Origin: Vibrio algarum
Lineage (GTDB): Bacteria > Pseudomonadota > Gammaproteobacteria > Enterobacterales > Vibrionaceae
Length of the DNA: 64,000 bases
Direction of reading: 5' to 3'
NCBI RefSeq assembly: GCF_028204155.1
Contig: NZ_JAQLOI010000001.1
Coordinates: 2,046,001-2,110,000, forward strand
How positions within the stretch are numbered: the first letter of the stretch is position 1; every line of letters begins with the position of its first letter. The notes beneath the pieces were generated by a model. That model saw only the letters and a list, made by a program, of their open reading frames with translations. It had not been told where the DNA came from and made no database searches. The position numbers and the translations under genes were made by a program. Of the stretch, positions 1 through 7,987 are shown in pieces.

Positions 1-2159
1 GATGACAGTGCAGCCATAGTATCAGTCATGTTATTCGCATTTTGGTACTGAAGTTTAACGAGTTCGTTACCTTGTGCTAAGTAGCAAAGATAGCCTAACG
101 CTGTATTTCTTAGCGCTCGTTTACCAATTGCGTCATGCTCGATACTGTAACTGTCTTGAGATAAAGACCCATATACTGCTGATAGTTCATCTTCCAAACC
201 AGTTGCGATAGCAACTTTAATTGATTTCAATACCGAATAAATAGCATCGACATCTACAGGTTTAAACCACCCTGCAACTTCATTCTGGCTTGGCAAAGAT
301 AACATCTCTGCGATAAAGGCAGGATCTAATTCTCTACTAAGTAAAACGCCTCTGAATGCATCTAGTACACTTTCGGATAGTTCAAAGGCTTCGCCTTTTT
401 GTACATTGTCTACATTTATCTTGATATGTTTGGCCAACAGCATTTGACCTGCATCCCATCGAGCAAACTCGTTAGTCGCATGTACCATCAAAAACATAAG
501 CTCTTGATCACTATAGTCATAGACAAGTTTTACTGGCGCTGAAAACTCGCGCAACAATGAAACAATTGGTTTTTCGTCAACACTGTCGAATGTAAACTCT
601 TGTTTTTCATCGGTAATATTTAATACATTACTGACGGACTTACCGTTACATTGTAACGGAATAACATTTCCATCGACGTCATATAACTCAATATCTAATG
701 GTATATGTAGAGGCAGTTTTTCTTGTTGCTCCTGAGTTGGTTTTGTAGACTGTTCAACTATGAGGTTATACGTTTTCTGGTCACTGTTATATGAAGTTAT
801 AACATTGATCGTCGGCGTTCCAGATTGACTATACCAACGCTTAAACTGTGTTAAGTCTACACCAGACGCATCTTGCATAGCTGCAACAAAATCATCACAA
901 GTAGCCGCAGTACCATCATGACGTTCAAAATATAACTTCATACCTTTTTGGAAGCTTAACTCACCTAAAAGCGTATGCATCATACGAATGACCTCACTGC
1001 CCTTTTCGTATACGGTAAGCGTATAGAAATTATTCATTTCTATAACTTTGTCCGGGCGAATCGGATGGGACATTGGGCTAGCATCTTCCGCAAACTGTGG
1101 GCCGCGAATAATTCTGACATTATTAATTCGATTGACAGCACGCGAACCAAGATCAGATGAAAACTCTTGATCTCTAAATACGGTTAATCCTTCCTTTAAA
1201 CTCAGTTGGAACCAATCACGGCAAGTTACTCTGTTGCCAGTCCAGTTATGGAAATATTCGTGCCCTATTACCGCTTCAATACCGAGGTAATCTGTATCGG
1301 TTGCTGTCTTTTCATTTGCTAATACAAATTTTGAATTAAAGACATTGAGACCCTTGTTCTCCATGGCTCCCATATTGAAAAAATCTACAGCCACGATCAT
1401 ATAGTTATCAAGATCGTACTCCAAGCCAAACCGTTGCTCATCCCATTTCATCGAGTTCTGTAAAGATAACATCGCATGATTAGCTCTATCGAGATTTCCT
1501 TTATCAACATAAATCTCTAAAGCAACGTCTCTACCAGAAACCGTTTTATAACTATCTGATAGTAGGTCAAAGTCACCAGCAACAAGAGCAAATAAATAAG
1601 CTGGTTTTGGATGTGGGTCTTGCCATTGTACCCAATGACGCCCATTTTCTAATTCTCCAGACCCAATTTTATTGCCGTTACTCAGCAAATATGGGTACAG
1701 TGATTTTTCTGCAATAACTTTTGACGTAAATACTGCAAGTACATCTGGACGGTCCATATAATAGGTGATCCTACGAAAACCTTCTGCTTCGCACTGAGTA
1801 CAGAATGCACCACCAGACTTATATAAACCCTCTAAGCTGCTGTTTTCTTCTGGGTTTACTTCTGTTTTAACTGTTAATTCAAATTCCTTTGGAAGCCCAT
1901 TTATGATTAGACTACCATTTGTTTCTTTATAATCTGACCACTGCTTACCATCAACATAAACGCCTAACAGCTTTAACTGTTCACCTTCTAATGTAAGTGA
2001 ATCACTTCCCTTCAGTTGCTTAATTTTAGAGACCGCTGTGATGATTGTTTCTTTATCATAAAGGTCAAATTCTAAATCGATATGAGTAATAGAATGTGAC
2101 GGTGATTGGTAATCTTTGCGATACTTTGCGGTTGGTGCTTCTTGGGGTTGTTGAGACAT
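1..2159 (-). CDS. pepN: Aminopeptidase N (partial, C-terminus beyond left edge)
   Basis: Cytosolic M1-family zinc aminopeptidase that removes N-terminal residues from peptides. The reading frame is open from ATG at 2159 to the window edge (about 719 codons), so it has no stop here; the E. coli enzyme is about 870 residues, so roughly the last 150 are missing. Visible hallmarks are the substrate-binding GAMEN motif (about 1360-1380), followed by the zinc motif HEYFHNWTGNR (about 1240-1275) and the downstream helix with the third zinc ligand (LKEGLTVFRDQEF). The protein starts MSQQPQEAPTAKYRKDY, typical for the family, with a purine-rich AAGGAAG upstream. The gene stands alone, transcribed leftward away from the exported unknown at 2373-3059. 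Family assignment is very secure. Confidence 0.96.
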   Translation of the reverse strand, partial: MSQQPQEAPTAKYRKDYQSPSHSITHIDLEFDLYDKETIITAVSKIKQLKGSDSLTLEGEQLKLLGVYVDGKQWSDYKETNGSLIINGLPKEFELTVKTEVNPEENSSLEGLYKSGGAFCTQCEAEGFRRITYYMDRPDVLAVFTSKVIAEKSLYPYLLSNGNKIGSGELENGRHWVQWQDPHPKPAYLFALVAGDFDLLSDSYKTVSGRDVALEIYVDKGNLDRANHAMLSLQNSMKWDEQRFGLEYDLDNYMIVAVDFFNMGAMENKGLNVFNSKFVLANEKTATDTDYLGIEAVIGHEYFHNWTGNRVTCRDWFQLSLKEGLTVFRDQEFSSDLGSRAVNRINNVRIIRGPQFAEDASPMSHPIRPDKVIEMNNFYTLTVYEKGSEVIRMMHTLLGELSFQKGMKLYFERHDGTAATCDDFVAAMQDASGVDLTQFKRWYSQSGTPTINVITSYNSDQKTYNLIVEQSTKPTQEQQEKLPLHIPLDIELYDVDGNVIPLQCNGKSVSNVLNITDEKQEFTFDSVDEKPIVSLLREFSAPVKLVYDYSDQELMFLMVHATNEFARWDAGQMLLAKHIKINVDNVQKGEAFELSESVLDAFRGVLLSRELDPAFIAEMLSLPSQNEVAGWFKPVDVDAIYSVLKSIKVAIATGLEDELSAVYGSLSQDSYSIEHDAIGKRALRNTALGYLCYLAQGNELVKLQYQNANNMTDTMAALS

Positions 2160-2310
2160 TGTTCTTCCTTTTGCTCTTACTTAGTGAAGAGTAGTTCCAG
2201 AAAATAGATTCGATCATCAAACAAACCGGATTTTTAATATCCAGCCAGATAATGTATATCTCTATATGTAGGGGTGTTTCAAGTAAAAAACAAGGTATCA
2301 CAGACATAAA

Positions 2311-2336
2311 TAAGGCACTTCTAACAAAGTGCCTTA
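2311..2336 (-). terminator. Hairpin terminator after the 2373-3059 gene
   Basis: TAAGGCACTT and AAGTGCCTTA form a 10-bp stem around a short loop. It lies just downstream of the minus-strand gene ending at 2373 and before pepN. The T-tract is interrupted (TTATTTATG on the minus strand), so termination may be partial. Confidence 0.5.
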
Positions 2337-2372
2337 TCAATCAGTCAATATTTAACCAGTTTCTAGATTTAT

Positions 2373-3059
2373 CTACTCAACTCTATTCATTACTGCGTAC
2401 ATATCGACATCGGTTCCTTCGAGTATGAGCGTATTATTGGTTACTGTATAACGAGAGTTGTGTTCACCCTTTTCATACATAAGTACTAAATTATCACCTT
2501 CAAAATAGTAGATACCTTGATAAGCAGCAAGAGCGCCGCTCGCTGACTCTGACATAAATAAAAACATAAAATCTGGTTGAAGCGTTAAACTTACACTGCT
2601 GACATTGCTAGCAAGAATATCATCTCCTTTAATTTCTTCACTTCTCCATCGCCCTACTAAAGCCGGTGGATAGCCTTTCATAAACTGTATGCCATTAAGC
2701 ATCAGCTGATTATGATTAGCTAGATAACTATACGTTTGTGGAGTGTCACTTTTCAAACCCAAAACTAAAGTGTCGCTACTAAGCGAATAGTCACCTTTCC
2801 AGTAATTTACACTTTCATCTTTGTTTTGGATCTCAATAGCAAATTGGTAATTTGATGAGATATGTAATCTTATAGCTAAAAAATCAGCATCGCCTTCTTC
2901 AGGGGCAGGATTAATTAGATACCAGTCCCCTAGCATTAAAGGAAAATCAAACTGGGTTAGGTCATTATTTTTTCTGTCTGTTTCTGCACTTGTTGCGGTC
3001 GCTAGCGTCGAAAAAAACAAACTGCAACAAGTAAGAATTAATATGATTATTTTCATCAC
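2373..3059 (-). CDS. Exported protein of unknown function
   Basis: 228 residues. The N-terminus (MMKIIILILTCCSLFF, then ATATSA) is a standard Sec signal peptide with likely cleavage after ATSA; the Cys pair in the hydrophobic core lacks a good lipobox, so a soluble or periplasmic protein is more likely than a lipoprotein. The mature part is beta-rich and contains two similar stretches (around LGDWYLI and VGRWRSEE, each followed by F-x-F/Y strands). This suggests a duplicated lipocalin-like beta-barrel, which is inference only. I do not recognise the family. It has its own terminator, and a CRP/FNR-like site lies about 60 bp upstream of the start, so it is probably a monocistronic, regulated gene. 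Confidence 0.75.
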   Translation of the reverse strand: MMKIIILILTCCSLFFSTLATATSAETDRKNNDLTQFDFPLMLGDWYLINPAPEEGDADFLAIRLHISSNYQFAIEIQNKDESVNYWKGDYSLSSDTLVLGLKSDTPQTYSYLANHNQLMLNGIQFMKGYPPALVGRWRSEEIKGDDILASNVSSVSLTLQPDFMFLFMSESASGALAAYQGIYYFEGDNLVLMYEKGEHNSRYTVTNNTLILEGTDVDMYAVMNRVE

Positions 3060-3113
3060 AAATTCACCTCACTTTCTTTAAGCGTAGAATCAGATTCTAC
3101 ATAAAGCGAAATA

Positions 3114-3130
3114 TTTGATGTGAATCACAG
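3114..3130 (-). promoter_or_regulatory. Candidate CRP/FNR-type operator
   Basis: TTGAT-GTGA-ATCAC is nearly the FNR consensus TTGAT-N4-ATCAA. Shifted slightly, TTTGA-N6-TCACA also fits CRP (one good and one imperfect half). It sits 55-70 bp upstream of the ATG at 3059 and just outside the prc terminator, so the likely target is the exported unknown. Assigned by pattern only. Confidence 0.4.
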
Positions 3131-3144
3131 TAATTTATAAAAAT

Positions 3145-3173
3145 AAAAAGGCGAGCATCAAGCTCGCCTTTTT
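3145..3173 (-). terminator. Terminator of proQ-prc
   Basis: Stem GGCGAGC/GCTCGCC with a 5-nt loop, flanked by A5 on the left and T5 on the right. It can therefore work in both directions. It lies just past the prc stop codon on the minus strand. Confidence 0.85.
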
Positions 3174-3190
3174 ATTTATTTACAATGTTA

Positions 3191-5197
3191 TCAACTAGAT
3201 GACTTAGCCTTAATCATATCAACCATAATGGCGACGGATTCATCTAAATAGGCGTCTGGTGCTTCATAATCTTTATCAACGTCATCCAGCGAGGCAAATT
3301 CTTTTTCGCCTAACGCTTTTTGACGTTGGTTGATACGAGCTAGCCTTTTAGCTTCTCTATCTTCAATTTTTGCTTGTCTAGTTTTTTCATTTAATGACAA
3401 TGAGTTGTCGTCTTTTTCTTGCTTATATTGCTCAATATCTTCTGCGATAAAACCAAACTCTCTATCCGTACTTATACGCTGTGTATGAAGTAGTTCTAGT
3501 TTGTTAATTTGTTCATCACGCACTTTCAATACATCATAAGCTGCTCTGTCAATACTGTCCCACGGCAAGGCATTATCCTCTACGCTTTCGCCAGTCTCTT
3601 CTGGGTCAATCGCCGTAGGATATGAGATATCAGGTACAACACCTTTATTCTGGGTACTACCACCATCTATCCGGTAGAATTTTTGAATTGTGTATTGAAC
3701 ATAGCCTAACTCTTTATCGAACAGATCATAGATGTGATTCAATGAACGATGTTGCTGTACGGTACCTTTACCAAAGGTCTGCTCACCTAAAATAATTGCT
3801 CGTCCATAATCTTGCATGGCAGCGGCAAATATTTCAGAAGCAGAAGCACTATAACGGTTAGTTAGTACTGTTAACGGCCCATCGTAACTTGAGATATCAT
3901 CTGTATCACTATTTACGTTAACACGACCATAGCTATCACGTACCTGAACGACAGGACCTTTTTTGATAAATAGGCCAGACAACGCTGTAGCTTCAGTTAA
4001 AGCACCACCACCGTTATTCCTTAGGTCAACGATAATTCCATCGATAGACTTTTCAAGAAGTTCAGCGATTAGTTTATCTGTATCTTTTGAAAGCCCAACA
4101 TAAAAGCTAGGGACTTCAAGAACACCTATTTTTTTACCGTCTCTTTCGATAATTTCTGATTTAACGGCTCTGTCTTCAAGGCGGACTTTATCTCGCACAA
4201 TTGTTACGTTGTGACTTTTTGCACTTTTACCTTCAGGTAAAATATTCAATGTAACCTTAGTACCTTTCGGACCTTTAATTAATTGAACTACGTCGTCTAA
4301 ACGCCAACCAATAACATCAACTATCTCGGCGTTTTCTTGGCCAACACCAATGATTCTGTCACCATCAGTAAGTTCTTTGCTTTTTGACGCTGGACCACCA
4401 GCAACAAGTGAACGAATCACAGTATAGTCATCGGTCATTTGCAATACAGCACCAATTCCTTCTAGAGACAAGCTCATCTCTGATTGGAACTGTTCAGCAT
4501 TACGTGGAGAAAGATAACTGGTGTGAGGATCGACTTGTCTAGCAAAGGCATTCATATAAATTTGAAATGCGTCTTCACTTTTGGCTTGAGTAATACGCTT
4601 GATCGCGTTGTTGTAACGCTTTTCAAGCATCTCTTTAATCTCTGGCCACTCTTTATCGGTTAACTTGAGACTTAACGCATCATATTTAACACGTTTACGC
4701 CACAATTCATCGAGTTCTTTGGAGCTTTTAGCCCAAGAAGCTTCAGAACGGTCTAAATCAATAGACTCATCAACATCAAATTTTATCTCTTTATCTAAAG
4801 CAGACAACGCATAGACATAACGCTCAAATCGTCTTTCCATTGCAAGATTATAAACATCAAAAGCAATCTGATTATTACCAATTTTAAGCTGATCATCTAA
4901 CTCTATAGACCAATCTGAAAACGAGTCAATATCCGCTTGCGTAAATATGTTTCTATTATAATCAAGCATTTCTAAGTAGCGCTCAAACATGGCCTTAGAA
5001 AAATCATCATCTAGACTAAAATGCTTATAATGAGATCGAGTAAACCGAGATGTAACTCTCTTACTCGCGGTTTGATGTTGAACTTCTGGTTCAAGTGTTG
5101 GAAGTTGGTCTTTAGATATTTTAGATTCTAAAGCTTGTGCAGAAGCCGCAATGCTAATGCATGCGGCGACTATAGTCAGTTTTAAACGGCAATTCAT
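3191..5197 (-). CDS. prc: Carboxy-terminal (tail-specific) protease Prc
   Basis: 668 residues (E. coli Prc is 682). Periplasmic S41-family serine protease that trims C-termini, for example of penicillin-binding protein 3, and degrades cell-wall hydrolases with NlpI. A Sec signal peptide ends at ASAQA. A PDZ domain with a GGPASKS carboxylate-binding loop lies near residues 240-330, and the catalytic region holds the Ser in NRYSASASEIF and the Lys in GEQTFGKGT, giving the Ser-Lys dyad. The C-terminal helical extension is Lys/Glu rich, as usual. The start is 17 nt after the proQ stop, so the two are co-transcribed, as in E. coli. Confidence 0.97.
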   Translation of the reverse strand: MNCRLKLTIVAACISIAASAQALESKISKDQLPTLEPEVQHQTASKRVTSRFTRSHYKHFSLDDDFSKAMFERYLEMLDYNRNIFTQADIDSFSDWSIELDDQLKIGNNQIAFDVYNLAMERRFERYVYALSALDKEIKFDVDESIDLDRSEASWAKSSKELDELWRKRVKYDALSLKLTDKEWPEIKEMLEKRYNNAIKRITQAKSEDAFQIYMNAFARQVDPHTSYLSPRNAEQFQSEMSLSLEGIGAVLQMTDDYTVIRSLVAGGPASKSKELTDGDRIIGVGQENAEIVDVIGWRLDDVVQLIKGPKGTKVTLNILPEGKSAKSHNVTIVRDKVRLEDRAVKSEIIERDGKKIGVLEVPSFYVGLSKDTDKLIAELLEKSIDGIIVDLRNNGGGALTEATALSGLFIKKGPVVQVRDSYGRVNVNSDTDDISSYDGPLTVLTNRYSASASEIFAAAMQDYGRAIILGEQTFGKGTVQQHRSLNHIYDLFDKELGYVQYTIQKFYRIDGGSTQNKGVVPDISYPTAIDPEETGESVEDNALPWDSIDRAAYDVLKVRDEQINKLELLHTQRISTDREFGFIAEDIEQYKQEKDDNSLSLNEKTRQAKIEDREAKRLARINQRQKALGEKEFASLDDVDKDYEAPDAYLDESVAIMVDMIKAKSSS

Positions 5198-5214
5198 GCG
5201 TAGGATATTCTCCT

Positions 5215-5853
5215 TTATGCGCGTAAGTGCTCCGCTTTAACAACCATTTGAAGTCCATTGGTTAGGCGAACACGCACATCGTCCTTATTAAGTTCAACTA
5301 TCGTTGCAGCCATGTTTCCTTTACCCATATTCACATTTACTTCTTTGCCAACGACCATGTCGTCAGAGTTCAGTGCACGTGTTTCTGGAACTGCAGGCTT
5401 ATTATTTTGTTTCTGCTGAGGCTTAGCTGGTTTAGCACGACGTTGCTGTGCAGGTTTAGCAGCCTTTGGATTGGCTTTGCCTTCTTCGCGAGCTTTAATT
5501 GCTTGCTCTTTGCGACGAGCTTGAACTTTAGCTTTGCTCTCCGCTAAAGCTTTCTTCGCGTGCTCTACATGTTCTTCTTCTAACTCACCACATGCATTGC
5601 CATCTAAATCAACACGAGTCGCTCCTGGTTTAATACCGTGGAGGTAACGCCATGATGAAGTGTACTGTCTTAATGCTGCACGTAATTGAGTTTTACTCAC
5701 TTTAGGATCTTCAGACAGACGCTCAGCAAGGTCTTGAAAGATACCGATCTTAAGTGGTTTAGCTTCACCTTCTAGAGTAAAGCATTTAGGGAAACATTCA
5801 GCAATGTGTGCGATAACTTCTTTGCTGTTTTTTAACTTTTCAGTGTTTTCCAT
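5215..5853 (-). CDS. proQ: RNA chaperone ProQ
   Basis: 212 residues (E. coli ProQ 232). Global RNA-binding protein acting on sRNAs and mRNA 3' ends. The N-terminal FinO/ProQ domain (about 1-120) shows the typical CFPKCFTLEGEAKPLKIGIF and an LR-x-ALRQYTSSWRYL segment. A Lys/Ala/Gln-rich linker (about 120-160) precedes a small Tudor-like C-terminal domain with the MVVGKEVNVNMGKG stretch. First gene of the proQ-prc operon, placed as in enterobacteria downstream of the msrC (yebR) gene. The start is supported by CCAGGAAACCTC just upstream of the ATG. Confidence 0.97.
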   Translation of the reverse strand: MENTEKLKNSKEVIAHIAECFPKCFTLEGEAKPLKIGIFQDLAERLSEDPKVSKTQLRAALRQYTSSWRYLHGIKPGATRVDLDGNACGELEEEHVEHAKKALAESKAKVQARRKEQAIKAREEGKANPKAAKPAQQRRAKPAKPQQKQNNKPAVPETRALNSDDMVVGKEVNVNMGKGNMAATIVELNKDDVRVRLTNGLQMVVKAEHLRA

Positions 5854-5953
5854 GAGGTTTCCTGGTTGGAGCGGCCTTCCCGCGAACTAAATCTGACAAA
5901 TATTTGCGCTATTATAGAGAGATGCTTATGAAAAACCACAGGCAATTAACTTT

Positions 5954-6427
5954 TTATGCCTCGATAGCCTGTGAATTGAGCACCTTTTCTACTTCTGACA
6001 TCAAATTCGTCATTCCTTGCTGATCAATTTCGCTAAAACGCGAGATTTTAGGGCTATCGATATCAAGAACACCCGCAATTTTGCCTGAAATAGAAAAAGG
6101 GATAACTAATTCGGACATACTTTCGGAATCGCAAGCAATGTGTCCTTCGAAATTATGTACATTTTGAACTCTTTGTACGCTATTAGTTGCTACAGCGGTA
6201 CCACACACTCCTTTACCCACAGGAATGCGTACACAAGCCGGTTTTCCTTGGAATGGACCCAACACTAATTCGGTGTTGTCCATCAAATAAAAACCTACCC
6301 AATTCAGATCCGCTAGCTCCATATTCAGCAATGCACTAATATTAGAGAGATTAGCAACGAGGTTTTTTTCTGACTCAATTATAGCTATTGCCTGTTTGGT
6401 TAGCGTTTGGTAGTTCTTTAGATCCAT
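5954..6427 (-). CDS. msrC: Free methionine-(R)-sulfoxide reductase (fRMsr, YebR)
   Basis: 157 residues, a single GAF domain. It reduces free methionine R-sulfoxide in the cytosol using thioredoxin. All three conserved cysteines of the family are visible: in GKPAC, in GKGVCGTA and in HIACDS. The acidic substrate pocket (VLDIDSP) is also present. It lies 100 nt upstream of proQ on the same strand and may share its transcript. A divergent promoter region separates it from letA. Length and motif order agree fully with E. coli YebR. Confidence 0.95.
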   Translation of the reverse strand: MDLKNYQTLTKQAIAIIESEKNLVANLSNISALLNMELADLNWVGFYLMDNTELVLGPFQGKPACVRIPVGKGVCGTAVATNSVQRVQNVHNFEGHIACDSESMSELVIPFSISGKIAGVLDIDSPKISRFSEIDQQGMTNLMSEVEKVLNSQAIEA

Positions 6428-6670
6428 ATATTTACCACTTTGCGAAATGCTGTTCTGTTCTTTCTACTATGATTACTCGTATCGTAGCAAATTACTATGT
6501 AATGTTACTCTTGAGTGCTAATAGCGTTATTCCAGATACTCAATAATCCTGCTACGATACAGAGAGTTAGTTATGCTGACAAATAACAATTAGTTATGGT
6601 TCATATTGGTAATGTCGTAATCGACAGTAATACAGAAGCTCGCTTTTAGGGAAATAGAGACAACGAGAAG

Positions 6671-7980
6671 ATGAAATCTGAAGGCCTTAGCACGACTGAA
6701 CAACGTTCATCAAAAATTCGCATATGTAAAGGCTGTGAATTACCTGTCGCCCTAGAAAATGTGGCTGTTGGAAAAAGCGCTTATTGCCCTAGATGCAATA
6801 TGAAACTTTATAAAGGCGGAAAACAACTCCTTGGTGGCAACCTAGCGATAGCTGTTACCTGCCTTTTATTATTTATCCCATCGCATTTTTTCCTTTTATA
6901 AGTATCCGATTAATCGGTGTAATGATCCCCGCCACACTGCCTTCTGGGACGTTCACGCTAATGCAAGAAGGGTTTATTGGCTTAGGTCTACTTATACTAT
7001 TTTGTAGTTCCATTGCACCATTATTAGTTAGCTTAAGTGTCATACTTACACACATAGCGCTCAAAAAGAGGTGGTTCACCCCGTTTAAAAATTCATTGGT
7101 TTTAATGCAATTTCTTAAGCATTGGATGATGTTAGATGTTTTTTTGGTTAGCGTAGCCATTTCGTGCGTTAAACTACAAGATTATTCTGATATTTACGTC
7201 GGTATAGGATTATATGGCATTATATTACTTCAGTTATTTTGCTTAATGTTAATCTCTAGGGTGAGTATTAGGCACTACTGGGAAGCTTGGCACAAAGAAG
7301 CAGCTTTTAACTTCCTTAATAAACAGGTTCACTGTACACACTGCCATTTGTCTCAACCTTCTTCGAAAAAATGTTTTCGTTGTCACACTAAACTAGATCA
7401 TAGAAAACCCTATTCTATACAAAAAACATGGGCCCTACTCATCGCCGCCGCCGCATTTGTATTTCCCGCTAATATACTTCCAATATCAATCCTCTTTAAC
7501 AATGGGCAGAGAATAGAAGATACTATTTTTTCTGGCGTAGCCTACCTTATTGTAAAAGACATGCATGGCATTGCACTCGTTATTTTTGTCGCCAGTATTG
7601 TCGTTCCAGTAGCCAAGATTGTTGGTTTGGGCTACATACTATTTAGCATACAATTTAAACAAAAAATGCTAAAAAAACAGAGGATGTTCATATATTTCGT
7701 AGTCAAATGGATTGGGAAGTGGTCTGTCATGGATCTCTTCGTCATTTCGATTATGATGACATTAGTTGATAGAGGACAAATACTTAACTTCACCCCTGGG
7801 TTTGGCGCTGTCGCGTTTGGTGTTGTCGTCGTATTAACTATGTTGGCAACCGATAGTTTTGACCCTAGGTTAATTTGGGATGAACCAGCAACTTCTAAGG
7901 ACAAGAACAACAAAGTCGCGTCCAATCAACTCGAAAACAAAACTCAACCCTATTCCAACGTCACCAGCAAGGATGATTAA
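6671..7980 (+). CDS. letA: LetA/PqiA-like inner-membrane protein (one -1 frameshift as read)
   Basis: Inner-membrane partner of the LetB MCE tunnel in lipid transport across the envelope (YebS in E. coli, 427 residues). Two frames join into one about 436-residue protein. The first frame stops at TAA 6899-6901; homology continues in the -1 frame, covering 6922-7980. The junction is T6 at 6886-6891, where one extra T restores HFFPFISIRLIGV. Two zinc ribbons are visible (CKGC...CPRC at the N-terminus and CTHC...CFRC in the middle), each followed by groups of membrane helices. As read, T-TTT-TTC is also a canonical -1 slippery heptamer in the right phase, but homopolymer base loss in the assembly is more likely. 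letB starts 8 nt downstream. Confidence 0.9.
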
Positions 7981-7987
7981 GCCATAA

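Noticed and set aside
2065..2340. 91-codon minus-strand frame over the pepN start
   Set aside because: Overlaps pepN in another frame and includes a terminator hairpin; composition is not protein-like.
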